This document shows positions 15,466-23,601 of a stretch of 64,000 bases of DNA, piece after piece. Below the pieces are notes generated by a model. The model was not told the origin of the DNA, ran no database searches, and saw only the letters and a program-made list of their open reading frames with translations. Position numbers and translations under genes: made by a program. The number at the start of each line of letters is the position of its first letter. The first letter of the stretch is position 1. The DNA is from [Actinomadura] parvosata subsp. kistnae. Lineage in GTDB: Bacteria > Actinomycetota > Actinomycetes > Streptosporangiales > Streptosporangiaceae. The stretch covers positions 3,149,001 to 3,213,000 of the forward strand of contig NZ_OOHJ01000018.1 in assembly GCF_900323885.1 (NCBI RefSeq), in the 5' to 3' direction.

Positions 15466-16980
15466 ATGGAGATCCTCGTTGCTGTCATAGCTTTTGCCGG
15501 TGCGCTCCTGGCCGCCGCCGCGGCCGGTGCCCTGATCCAACGACTGCGCGACGAGCCTGAGGGGTGGTTGGTCGCCTGGACCGTTGCAGTCGTGGGCCTG
15601 TGCCTGTCACTCCTTGTGATCGGCATCGGCTACCTCGCCGGCTTCGGCGGCCTCACGTTCCGGATCTACCAGGTGACCGGGTCGCTGGTGGCGCCGCTCT
15701 GGCTGGCCATCGGCCTGGTGCAGCTGCTGTCGGAGAAGGTGCCGCCCAGGTTCCTGGCATGGCTGCTCGGCGGCGCGCTGACCTTCGTGTCCGTCGTGAT
15801 CATGGTCTGGGACCCGCTGAAAACCGAGGACATGGGCAAGAGCCTGCCTTCAGGCTCGGCCCACTGGAACGTCTTCCCCGGCTACCTGCTCACCGGCGCC
15901 CACGTGGTCTCCCTGCTCGTCATGCTGGCCATGCTGGTGGTGGCGGGCATCAAGTGGCGCAACGGCGACGAGTACGACACCGACAACCTGCACGCGACCG
16001 TGGTCGTCGTCCCGTCGGGGCTGGCGCTGGTGGGCGCGCTGCGCTTCGCGGTGGCGCCGCTGTTCACCACGGCGCTGCTCGCCGTGGCCGCCGCCGCGGT
16101 CTGGTACACCGTCCTGCGGCCGCTGGCGCCGTACGAGGACGACGACGAGGACGATTTCGACGACGACCGCGAGCCGCGCTCCTCGCGCCGGGAGGAGCGC
16201 TCTCAGCGCCGCGAGGAGCCTCCGGTGCCGCGGGCGATGCCGCGTCCGACTCCGGGCGAGGAGCGTCCCCTGGCGCTCGACGAGCACCGGATGACGCCCG
16301 GCGAGCGCCCGATGTTCCGCGACGAGGTGCCGCCGCGCGGCGGCCGCAGGGGCGCGCCCGAGCCCGTGCCGGCCGCGGACCTGCCGCCCGCGCCGCCGCG
16401 CCGCGCGTCCGGGCTGGGCGACCTCGTGGCCGAGTACCGCGCCGGCGACGAGGGCCACCGGCAGCGCGAGGTCGACTACGCGGCCCGCATGGCCGCCCCG
16501 CTCGACGACGGCCCCTCCACGGGCTACATCATGAACGGCGCCCCCTCCGTGAGCCCGCCCCCGCCGCCGCCCGCCCCGGCCACGGGCGCGATCTTCCCCG
16601 GCGCCGACCTGTTCTCGCCCGCGCAGCAGCAGCCCGGCTCCGGCCGGCCCGCGCCGGGCATCTACGGCATGCTCACCGTCTTCACGATCATGGACGGCGC
16701 GGGCGACGCGTTCGACCGGCTGGCCGAGGCGACCGTCGAGGCCGTGCGGCGCGGCGAGCCCGACACGCTCGTGTACGTCTGCCACGCCGTGAAGTCCGCG
16801 CCGCTGCAGCGCATCGTCTACGAGCTCTACCGCGACGAGGTCGCCTACCGCGACCACCAGCGGCAGCCGCACGTCGAGCGGTTCGTCAACGAGCGGCAGG
16901 CGATGGTGCTGGCCACGAACGTCATCGAGCTCAACGTGAACGCGGCGAAGGTGGTGCCGCTGCCCACCGTCGGCTACTGA
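15466..16980 (+). CDS. Seven-helix membrane protein fused to an ABM-like monooxygenase domain
   Basis: A 504-aa protein in three parts. Residues 1-220 hold about seven transmembrane helices (for example 3-24, 35-62 and the last near 200-218). Residues 222-395 are a disordered linker: a strongly acidic stretch (EDDDEDDFDDD), then Arg/Glu- and Pro-rich sequence. Residues 398-504 resemble a dimeric alpha-beta barrel of the antibiotic biosynthesis monooxygenase type (GIYGMLTVFTIMDGAGDAF, YVCHAVKSAP, YELYRDEVAYRDHQ, PHVERFV). The ATG at 15466 has GGAG 6 bp upstream; an ATG at 15397 is possible but lies in the promoter-like gap. The function is unknown. Confidence 0.8.
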   Translation: MEILVAVIAFAGALLAAAAAGALIQRLRDEPEGWLVAWTVAVVGLCLSLLVIGIGYLAGFGGLTFRIYQVTGSLVAPLWLAIGLVQLLSEKVPPRFLAWLLGGALTFVSVVIMVWDPLKTEDMGKSLPSGSAHWNVFPGYLLTGAHVVSLLVMLAMLVVAGIKWRNGDEYDTDNLHATVVVVPSGLALVGALRFAVAPLFTTALLAVAAAAVWYTVLRPLAPYEDDDEDDFDDDREPRSSRREERSQRREEPPVPRAMPRPTPGEERPLALDEHRMTPGERPMFRDEVPPRGGRRGAPEPVPAADLPPAPPRRASGLGDLVAEYRAGDEGHRQREVDYAARMAAPLDDGPSTGYIMNGAPSVSPPPPPPAPATGAIFPGADLFSPAQQQPGSGRPAPGIYGMLTVFTIMDGAGDAFDRLAEATVEAVRRGEPDTLVYVCHAVKSAPLQRIVYELYRDEVAYRDHQRQPHVERFVNERQAMVLATNVIELNVNAAKVVPLPTVGY

Positions 16981-17037
16981 GAGACCGCCGACTACTGAGA
17001 GACCGTCGGCTGCTGAGCTGGACCGTCAGCTGCTGAG
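16966..17037. repeat. Four degenerate tandem repeats spanning two convergent stop codons
   Basis: The units are 16966-16983, 16984-17001, 17002-17021 and 17022-17037. Each is ACCGYCRRCTRCTGAG plus 0-4 bases. The first unit contains the last codons and stop of the membrane-monooxygenase gene (VGY-stop). The last overlaps the C-terminal codons of the glutaredoxin gene on the other strand. They probably arose by slippage. Confidence 0.88.
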
Positions 17038-17262
17038 CGCCGCGCGCAGGCGCGCCTCGTCGACCCGCCAGAAGTCGTGTTGCACGCCGTCGATCAGCGT
17101 GACCGGGATCATCTCCCAGTACTTCTCCTGCAACTCGGCCGAGGACTCGATGCTGACCTCCTCCCACGGCACGCCGAGCTCGCCCGCGACCCTGGCGATG
17201 ACCTCGCGCGCGTCGTCACACAAGTGACAGCCGGGTTTGCCGAGCAACGTGATGCGATGCAT
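17026..17262 (-). CDS. Glutaredoxin family protein (Rv0508-like)
   Basis: A 78-aa thioredoxin-fold protein starting MHRITLLGKPGCHLCDDARE, with the redox pair C12-H-L-C15. The cis-proline is in MIPVTLIDG. The DUF836 subgroup of glutaredoxin-like proteins has this length and GCHLC motif. It sits beside rex and hemA in mycobacteria and Streptomyces as well. Its promoter region overlaps that of rex, transcribed the other way, so the Rex operator at 17286-17305 could affect both genes. Confidence 0.92.
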   Translation of the reverse strand: MHRITLLGKPGCHLCDDAREVIARVAGELGVPWEEVSIESSAELQEKYWEMIPVTLIDGVQHDFWRVDEARLRAALSS

Positions 17263-17285
17263 ACGGCAACCGTACCGCCGCCGAC

Positions 17286-17305
17286 TTTGTGCATCGGTTC
17301 ACAAA
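17286..17305. promoter_or_regulatory. Rex operator (ROP-like), autoregulatory site upstream of rex-hemA
   Basis: TTTGTGCATCGGTTCACAAA matches the Rex consensus TTGTGAANNNNTTCACAA with one mismatch in the left arm. It lies between the divergent glutaredoxin (24 bp away) and rex (73 bp to the GTG) genes. In Streptomyces Rex represses its own rex-hemACD transcript through such a site. Confidence 0.85.
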
Positions 17306-17377
17306 GGGATTAACCTGAAAGACGGTTCGATTCCGTCACGCGGTCCCCAAGCCGCCCGTTCCCTGGAGCACCGGCAC

Positions 17378-18055
17378 GTGAAGAGCCCGTCCCAGCCCCG
17401 TGACCGCGGTATTCCCGAGGCGACGGTCGCCAGGCTTCCGCTGTACCTCAGGGCGCTGCACGGGATGGCCGAGCGGGGCATCGCGACGGTCAGCTCCGAG
17501 GACCTCGCCGTCGCCGCCGGTGTCAATTCCGCGAAGTTGCGCAAGGATCTGTCACACCTCGGCTCGTACGGCACGCGCGGCGTAGGCTATGACGTTGAAT
17601 ACCTCGTCTACCAGATCTCCCGCGAGCTCGGCCTGACGCAAGACTGGGCGGTCGCGATCGTCGGTGTCGGTAACCTCGGCCGCGCGCTGGCCAATTACGG
17701 CGGCTTCGTCTCCAGGGGCTTCCGGGTCGCCGCGCTCGTGGACGCCGACCCCGAAGTCGTGGGCGACACCATCGCGGGATTGAATGTGGAGCACATCGAC
17801 GACCTGGAAGCCGTCATCAAGCGGCGTGGAGTTTCGATCGTGGTTCTGGCGACACCGGCGGCAGCGGCGCAGGAGGTCTGCGATCGCGTGGTCGCCGTGG
17901 GCGTCACCAGCATCCTGAACTTCGCCCCGGTCGTGCTCTCCGTGCCGGAGAGCGTCGATGTCCGTAAGGTCGATCTATCCATAGAACTGCAGATTCTCGC
18001 GTTCCACGAGCAACGCAAAGCTGGGGGGCCGCTCATGGCGGTGGACAGTCAATGA
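17378..18055 (+). CDS. rex: Redox-sensing transcriptional repressor Rex
   Basis: A 225-aa repressor that senses NADH/NAD+. The N-terminal winged HTH (about residues 12-80) includes TVSSEDLAVAAGVNSAKLRK and DLSHLGSYGTRGVGYDV. The C-terminal Rossmann domain carries VAIVGVGNLGRALA (GxGxxG), and a final helix serves domain swapping. NADH binding releases Rex from ROP sites, de-repressing respiratory genes. The GTG at 17378 is preceded by TGGAG; a longer in-frame start at 17237 would run through the Rex operator and is rejected. It overlaps hemA by 4 bp. Confidence 0.95.
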   Translation: MKSPSQPRDRGIPEATVARLPLYLRALHGMAERGIATVSSEDLAVAAGVNSAKLRKDLSHLGSYGTRGVGYDVEYLVYQISRELGLTQDWAVAIVGVGNLGRALANYGGFVSRGFRVAALVDADPEVVGDTIAGLNVEHIDDLEAVIKRRGVSIVVLATPAAAAQEVCDRVVAVGVTSILNFAPVVLSVPESVDVRKVDLSIELQILAFHEQRKAGGPLMAVDSQ

Positions 18056-19308
18056 GTGTTCTGGCCATCGGACTCAGCCACCGCACCGCGCCGGTGGCTC
18101 TGCTGGAGCGCGTCTCGGTCACGGGCGACGCGCTCGTCAAGCTCCTGCACGACGTACGGCAGGATCCGTGCGTCGCGGAGGCCATGGTGGTCTCGACCTG
18201 CAACCGGGTCGAGGTCTACGTCACGGTCGACCGTTTCCACGCCGCCGTCACATCCATCAGCAACCTCCTGGGCGTCCACTCGGGCGTCCCCGTCGACGAG
18301 CTGACCCCGCACTTCTACGTTCATTACGAGGAGCGGGCGGTCGAGCACCTGTTCTCCGTGGTGTGCGGGCTCGACTCCATGGTGGTCGGCGAGGGCCAGA
18401 TCCTCGGCCAGGTCCGCCAGGCGCTCAAGCTGGCGCAGCGCCAGGGCACGGTCGGGGCCACCCTCAACGAGCTGGTCCAGCAGGCGCTGCGCGTCGGCAA
18501 GCGGGCCCAGACCGACACCGGCATCGACAAGCACGGCGCCTCCCTCGTCACCGCCGGCCTCGCGCTCGCGGGCGACCTCGCGGGGCGGCGCGCCCTGGTG
18601 ATCGGCGCGGGCTCGATGAGCTCGCTGGCCGCCGCCACGCTGTCGCGCGCCGGGGTCACCGACATCGTCGTGGCCAACCGCACGTACGAGCGGGGCGCCC
18701 GGCTGGCCGCGTCCGTCGGCGGGCGGGCCGTCGAGTTCTCCCGCGTCGGCGACGAGCTGGCCGCCGCCGACATCGTCATCACCTGCACGGGCGCCGGCCG
18801 GCACATCATCACGCCCGACATGCTGGCCGGGCCGGCGTTCCTGCTGGACCTGGCGCTGCCGCACGACATCGACCCCGCCATGCGCGCCGTGCCCGGCGTC
18901 ACGCTGGTGGACCTGGAGACGATCCAGGAGTCCGGCATCGGCTCGCGCGAGGGCGACGCGGTGCAGTCCGTCCGCGCCCTGGTCGCCGCCGAGCTGCGCG
19001 CCTACCTCGACGCCGAGCGGGCCGCCAGGGTCACCCCGACCGTGGTGGCGCTGCGCAGCAAGGCGGCGAGCGTGGTGGAGTCGGAGCTGGGCCGCCTGCT
19101 CATGCGCGTGCCCGACCTCGACGAGCGGGCCAGGGACGAAGTGGCCATGACCGTCCAGCGGGTCGTCGACAAGCTGCTTCACGAGCCGACTGTGCGTGTC
19201 AAGCAGCTCGCCACCTGCCCGGGGGGCGATCATTATGCGGAAGCCCTGCGTGAGCTGTTCAACCTGGATCCGAAGATGCCCGAGGCCGTGAGGGAGGTGG
19301 AGCTGTGA
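18052..19308 (+). CDS. hemA: Glutamyl-tRNA reductase
   Basis: A 418-aa enzyme that reduces glutamyl-tRNA(Glu) to glutamate-1-semialdehyde with NADPH, the first step of C5-pathway tetrapyrrole synthesis. Landmarks are the N-terminal GLSHRTAPV, catalytic Cys50 in VVSTCNRVEVYV, EGQILGQVRQA, the NADPH-binding GAGSMSSLAA and the C-terminal dimerisation helix region. Length is normal. The ATG overlaps the rex stop (ATGA), so heme synthesis is translationally coupled to Rex. Confidence 0.98.
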   Translation: MSVLAIGLSHRTAPVALLERVSVTGDALVKLLHDVRQDPCVAEAMVVSTCNRVEVYVTVDRFHAAVTSISNLLGVHSGVPVDELTPHFYVHYEERAVEHLFSVVCGLDSMVVGEGQILGQVRQALKLAQRQGTVGATLNELVQQALRVGKRAQTDTGIDKHGASLVTAGLALAGDLAGRRALVIGAGSMSSLAAATLSRAGVTDIVVANRTYERGARLAASVGGRAVEFSRVGDELAAADIVITCTGAGRHIITPDMLAGPAFLLDLALPHDIDPAMRAVPGVTLVDLETIQESGIGSREGDAVQSVRALVAAELRAYLDAERAARVTPTVVALRSKAASVVESELGRLLMRVPDLDERARDEVAMTVQRVVDKLLHEPTVRVKQLATCPGGDHYAEALRELFNLDPKMPEAVREVEL

Positions 19309-20225
19309 CGTCGCGGTCCGGCGCGTTGCGGCTCGGAACCCGCCGCAGCCTCCTCGCGACCACGCAGTCGCAGATGGTGGCCGACGCCTACACCGAGCGC
19401 ACCGGCAGGGCGGTCGAGCTGGTCGGCGTCACCACGTTCGGCGACGTCACCAAGGCGCACCTGGCGCAGCTCGGCGGCACGGGCGTGTTCGTCAGCGCGC
19501 TGCGCGACAAGCTCGTCGAGGGCGAGATCGACTTCGCCGTCCACTCGCTCAAGGACCTGCCGACCAGGCAGGACCCCCGCTTCACGCTGGCCGCGCTGCC
19601 GGCCCGGCACGACCACCGCGACGCGCTGGTCGGCACGCACAAGTTCGCCGACCTCGCGCCCGGCGCCCGGGTCGGCACCGGCTCGCCGCGCCGCGTCGCC
19701 ATGCTCAGCGCGCTCCGCCCCGATCTGGAGTACGTCGCCATCCGCGGCAACGCCGACACGCGCATCGGCAAAGTCAATTCCGGCGAGCTCGACGCGGTCG
19801 TGCTCGCCTCGGCCGGGCTGCACCGCATCGGCCGCGACGCCGAGATCGCGCAGATCTTCGAGGTCGAGGAGCTGCTGCCCGCGCCCGGCCAGGGCGCGCT
19901 GGCCGTCGAGTGCCGCGCCGACCGTGCCGACGTCATCGAGTTCCTGCGCGTGCTCGACGACCCCCGTACCCGCTCCGCGGTGACCGCCGAGCGAGCCCTG
20001 CTCGCCGCCCTGGAGGCCGGGTGCGCCGCTCCGGTGGGTGCGTTCGCCGCCGATGACGGGCACACTCTGAACCTGACCGCTGTGGTCGTCTCCATCGACG
20101 GCCGCGAAACGGTCCGCAAGTCCGCCGCCGGCTCTCCTTCGGAGGCTGCGAACCTGGGCCGCCTCCTAGCGGCCGAGATGATCGCCGAAGGTGCCGACAG
20201 ATTGATGGGGGAGCATTCCCATTGA
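19305..20225 (+). CDS. hemC: Hydroxymethylbilane synthase (porphobilinogen deaminase)
   Basis: A 306-aa enzyme that polymerises four porphobilinogens into hydroxymethylbilane. It has the N-terminal LGTRRSLLATTQS, the catalytic aspartate in HSLKDLPT (D84), the substrate-binding GTGSPRR, and the dipyrromethane cofactor cysteine C240 in LEAGCAAPVGAF. The GTG start overlaps the hemA stop by 4 bp, and its stop overlaps the TTG start of the next gene. Confidence 0.98.
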   Translation: MTSRSGALRLGTRRSLLATTQSQMVADAYTERTGRAVELVGVTTFGDVTKAHLAQLGGTGVFVSALRDKLVEGEIDFAVHSLKDLPTRQDPRFTLAALPARHDHRDALVGTHKFADLAPGARVGTGSPRRVAMLSALRPDLEYVAIRGNADTRIGKVNSGELDAVVLASAGLHRIGRDAEIAQIFEVEELLPAPGQGALAVECRADRADVIEFLRVLDDPRTRSAVTAERALLAALEAGCAAPVGAFAADDGHTLNLTAVVVSIDGRETVRKSAAGSPSEAANLGRLLAAEMIAEGADRLMGEHSH

Positions 20226-21775
20226 GCTCCGATAGTCCAACCTCCGGTTTCGTCGCGTTCGTGGGCGCGGGTCCAGGCGACCCCAACCTGCTGACGCTCC
20301 GCGCCGCCGAGCTGCTCGCCAAGGCCGACGCTGTGGTGCTCGACGCCGAGACGCAGACCCCGTTGCTGCGCCACTGCCGTGAAGGCGTCGAGGTCGCCCA
20401 GGCCGCCGAAGGCGACCTCGTGCGGCGCGCCGCACGGGGGCAGCTCGTGGTCCGCCTCGTCGAAGGCGACCCCATGCTGTTCTCCTCGATCACCGAGGAG
20501 GCCGCTGCCTGCACCGCGGCGGAGGTGGACTTCGAGATCGTGCCCGGCGTGCCGCCCGCGACCGCCGTGCTCACCTACGCCGGCATCCCGCCGGCGACGG
20601 CGGTCCCCGAGTTCCGCGTCGTCGACGCCGCCCAGGAGCAGGACTGGGCGGCCCACGCCGCCTGCCGCGGCACGCTGGTCATCTACAACGGCATCGGCGA
20701 CGCCGTGGCCATCGGCAAGGCGCTGATCGCCGGCGGCAAGCCCGACACCACGCCGGTCGCCGTCAGCAGCGGCGGCACCACCACCGAGCAGTACACCGTC
20801 GTGTCCTCGCTCGGCCGGCTCCAGGCCGACCTCAAGCACGCCGGGTTCACCGAGCCCGCGCTGATCGTGGTCGGCGAGGCCGTCGGGCAGCGCGACAAGC
20901 TGTCGTGGTTCGAGACCAAGCCGCTGTTCGGGTGGCGGGTGCTGGTGCCGCGTACGAAGGAGCAGTCGCGCAGCCTGTCCGAGCAGCTCATCGCCTACGG
21001 CGCGGTGCCCGAGGAGGTGCCGACCATCTCGGTCGAGCCGCCCCGCACCCCGCAGCAGATGGACCGCGCGATCAAGGGCCTGGTCACGGGCCGCTACGAG
21101 TGGGTGGCCTTCACCAGCGCCAACGCCGTCAAGGCGGTGCGGGAGAAGTTCGAGGAGTACGGCCTCGACGCCCGTGCCTTCGCCGGGCTCAAGGTGGCCG
21201 CCGTCGGCGACGCCACCTCGCGGGCCCTGATCGAGTTCGGGGTCAAGCCCGACCTGCTGCCCTCCGGCGAGCAGTCGTCCGAGGGGCTGGTGGCCGAGTG
21301 GCCGCCGTACGACTCGATGCTCGACCCGATCAACCGCGTGCTGCTGCCGCGCGCCGACATCTCCACCGACACGCTCGTGGCCGGGCTCACCGAGCTGGGC
21401 TGGGAGTGCGACGACGTCACCGCCTACCGCACCGTGCGGGCCGCCCCGCCGCCCGCGCCGATCCGCGAGGCCATCAAGGGCGGCGGCTTCGACGCCGTGC
21501 TCTTCACGTCCTCGTCCACGGTGCGCAACCTCGTGGGCATCGCGGGCAAGCCGCACAACGTCACCGTGATCGCGGTCATCGGGCCGCAGACGGCCAAGAC
21601 GGCCGAGGAGTTCGGGCTCCGGGTCGACGTCATGGCCGACAAGCCGTCAGCCTCCGCCCTGGCCGCCGCGGTGGCCGAGTTCGGAGCCAAGCAGCGCCAG
21701 GCGGCGCTGGCCGCGGGAGACACGCCGCGCCGGCCGTCGCAGAACCGCCGGGGCGCGAGGAGGAGAGCCAGATGA
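20222..21775 (+). CDS. hemD: Bifunctional uroporphyrinogen-III C-methyltransferase / uroporphyrinogen-III synthase
   Basis: A 517-aa fusion. The N-terminal half (about residues 10-245) is a tetrapyrrole methylase with the glycine-rich FVGAGPGDPNLLTLRAAELL and VVRLVEGDPMLFSS; it would make precorrin-2 for siroheme or B12. The C-terminal half (about 250-505) is HemD, with VLVPRTKEQSRSLSEQL and FTSANAVKAV, which cyclises hydroxymethylbilane to uroporphyrinogen III. This CysG-HemD fusion is standard in Actinobacteria. The start is TTG at 20222, overlapping hemC. Confidence 0.95.
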   Translation: MSSDSPTSGFVAFVGAGPGDPNLLTLRAAELLAKADAVVLDAETQTPLLRHCREGVEVAQAAEGDLVRRAARGQLVVRLVEGDPMLFSSITEEAAACTAAEVDFEIVPGVPPATAVLTYAGIPPATAVPEFRVVDAAQEQDWAAHAACRGTLVIYNGIGDAVAIGKALIAGGKPDTTPVAVSSGGTTTEQYTVVSSLGRLQADLKHAGFTEPALIVVGEAVGQRDKLSWFETKPLFGWRVLVPRTKEQSRSLSEQLIAYGAVPEEVPTISVEPPRTPQQMDRAIKGLVTGRYEWVAFTSANAVKAVREKFEEYGLDARAFAGLKVAAVGDATSRALIEFGVKPDLLPSGEQSSEGLVAEWPPYDSMLDPINRVLLPRADISTDTLVAGLTELGWECDDVTAYRTVRAAPPPAPIREAIKGGGFDAVLFTSSSTVRNLVGIAGKPHNVTVIAVIGPQTAKTAEEFGLRVDVMADKPSASALAAAVAEFGAKQRQAALAAGDTPRRPSQNRRGARRRAR

Positions 21776-22755
21776 GCGCCGAGTACCCCGTCGCCCGTCC
21801 CAGGCGGCTGCGCCGCAGCCCGGTGCTGCGCCGGATGGTGGCGGGCACCAGGCTGCACCCCGCCGACCTGATCCTGCCGCTGTTCGCCAAGGAAGGCATC
21901 AGCGAGCCGCAGCCCGTGGCCTCGATGCCGGGCGTCGTCCAGCACACCCGCGACTCGCTGCGCAAGGCCGCGCACGACGCCGCCGCGGCCGGGGTGGGCG
22001 GCCTCATCCTGTTCGGCATCCCGGCGGTGAAGGACGCCCGCGGCTCGGCCGCCGACGACCCCGACGGCGTGCTGCAGGTCGCGCTGCGCGACGTGGCCGC
22101 CGAGGTGGGCGACTCGATCGTGGTCATGGCCGACACCTGCCTCGACGAGTTCACCGACCACGGCCACTGCGGGATCCTCACCCCGTCCGGCGACGTGGAC
22201 AACGACCTGACGCTGGAGCGCTACGCCTCCGTCGCGGTGGCCCAGGCCGAGGCGGGCGCGCAGATGGTGGCGCCCAGCGGCATGATGGACGGCCAGGTGG
22301 GCGCCATCCGCGCGGCCCTCGACGCCGCCGGCCACGGCACCGTGCCGATCCTGGCCTACTCCGCCAAGTACGCCTCCGCCTTCTACGGCCCGTTCCGCGA
22401 CGCCGCCGAGTGCGCGCCGCAGTTCGGCGACCGCAGCACCCACCAGCAGGACCCGGCGGGCCGGCTGGGCGAGGCGCTGCGCGAGGTCCGCCTCGACCTC
22501 GCGGAGGGCGCCGACGCGGTCATGGTCAAGCCCGCGCTGGCCTACCTCGACATCATCGCCGGCGTCCGCGCCGAGGTGGACGTGCCCGTGGCCGCCTACC
22601 AGGTCAGCGGCGAGTACGCGATGATCGAGGCCGCCGCGGCCAACGGCTGGGTGGACCGCGAGCGGATGATCATGGAGTCGCTGGTCGCGATCAAGCGGGC
22701 CGGCGCCGACCTGATCCTGACCTACTGGGCCACGGAAGTGGCTCGACGGCTCTAA
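21772..22755 (+). CDS. hemB: Porphobilinogen synthase (delta-aminolevulinate dehydratase)
   Basis: A 327-aa enzyme that condenses two 5-aminolevulinates. Visible features are the N-terminal RPRRLRRSPVLRRMV, the metal-site region MADTCLDEFTDHGHCG, the first active-site lysine in ILAYSAKYASAFYGPFRDA and the Schiff-base lysine in AVMVKPALAYLDI. The cysteines at the metal site suggest at least partial zinc-type binding. The ATG overlaps the upstream stop by 4 bp and follows GGAGGAGAG. It is the last gene of the rex-hemACDB transcript. Confidence 0.98.
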   Translation: MSAEYPVARPRRLRRSPVLRRMVAGTRLHPADLILPLFAKEGISEPQPVASMPGVVQHTRDSLRKAAHDAAAAGVGGLILFGIPAVKDARGSAADDPDGVLQVALRDVAAEVGDSIVVMADTCLDEFTDHGHCGILTPSGDVDNDLTLERYASVAVAQAEAGAQMVAPSGMMDGQVGAIRAALDAAGHGTVPILAYSAKYASAFYGPFRDAAECAPQFGDRSTHQQDPAGRLGEALREVRLDLAEGADAVMVKPALAYLDIIAGVRAEVDVPVAAYQVSGEYAMIEAAAANGWVDRERMIMESLVAIKRAGADLILTYWATEVARRL

Positions 22756-22922
22756 CCAAGGGGTTTCCCGTCAACTCATGGGGCTCGTGGGTTAGAGTTG
22801 CATGACAAGTGCTGGTGTGTCCCGCGTGTGCGTAGGTGCCTGCGGCAGGCCGCTTGACCGCGGCTGCCGTTCCGTCCGGTGTCGGGGCCTCCTCAGGCGC
22901 TGTGAGTCGAACGGGAGACACC

Positions 22923-23564
22923 ATGGTGGGGGTACCACTGGCTCGGCGTACCAAAAAGCGGGCCCGGAAACAAGCACGGCCGACACGCATCACGGCCGTG
23001 CTGGAGTACGCCGAGCTGGGCTGGCCCGTCGTGCCCGGTGCCTATCCGCTGCCGCACGGGCCGCGCGCGTGCTCCTGTGACCGCGTCGGTTGTCCCGACC
23101 CCGGCGCCCACCCGCTCTCGCCCGCCTGGCACATGCAGGCCACGACCGACACCGCCCAGCTCACGCGCTGGTGGCAGGCCGAGCCCGAGGCCAATGTGAT
23201 CCTGCCCACGGGCCGCGTGTTCGACGTCTTCGACGTACCCCTCACCGTCGGCCTGTCCGCCCTCACCCGGATCGACGCCGCCGACGCCCACTCAGGCCCG
23301 GTCGCCGCCAACGGCGACCGGGTCTTGTTCTACGTGGCCACCCGCGGCAACCCCGAGGACGAGGACGAATGGTGGTCCTGCCACCTCGACTGCGACCCGG
23401 CCACCATCGACGACACGCCGGGGCTGCGCTGGCACTGCCGCGACAGCTACGTCCTGGCCCCGCCGTCCACGCTGCCGAGCGGGCAGCCCGTCTCGTGGCT
23501 GCGGCCGCCCGACGGCCGGCCGCTGCCCGACCCGCTGCGCATCCTGGAGTGGCTGGCCGACTGA
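22923..23564 (+). CDS. Bifunctional DNA primase/polymerase N-terminal (Prim-Pol-like) domain protein
   Basis: A 213-aa protein of the actinobacterial family annotated as 'bifunctional DNA primase/polymerase'. After a basic N terminus it has ITAVLEYAELGWPVVPG, a Cys/His cluster CSCDRVGCPDPGAHP, AWHMQATTD, and WWQAEPEANVILPTGRVFDV. The AEP-fold catalytic acids would be expected at VFDVFDVPL, and the pattern is weaker than in plasmid Prim-Pol enzymes, so catalysis is doubtful. Homologues sit between hemB and hemL in relatives, which argues for a chromosomal role rather than a mobile origin. The ATG at 22923 follows GGGAG. Confidence 0.75.
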   Translation: MVGVPLARRTKKRARKQARPTRITAVLEYAELGWPVVPGAYPLPHGPRACSCDRVGCPDPGAHPLSPAWHMQATTDTAQLTRWWQAEPEANVILPTGRVFDVFDVPLTVGLSALTRIDAADAHSGPVAANGDRVLFYVATRGNPEDEDEWWSCHLDCDPATIDDTPGLRWHCRDSYVLAPPSTLPSGQPVSWLRPPDGRPLPDPLRILEWLAD

Positions 23565-23601
23565 CCTCGGGGGCGGAGGCAGGGCCGGATAACCTAGGCC
23601 G

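Noticed and set aside
17237..17377. Extended N terminus of Rex
   Set aside because: The extra 47 codons cover the Rex operator and the promoter region and have no similarity to Rex. The GTG at 17378 gives the family length.
19388..21556. 722-codon open frame opposite hemC and hemD
   Set aside because: It has no recognisable domain, its composition is that of an antisense frame, and the opposite strand encodes two clear enzymes.
22923..23564. Prim-Pol-like gene as a plasmid or phage remnant
   Set aside because: It is flanked by hemB and hemL, with codon use like its neighbours and no other mobile genes. A chromosomal family is more likely.
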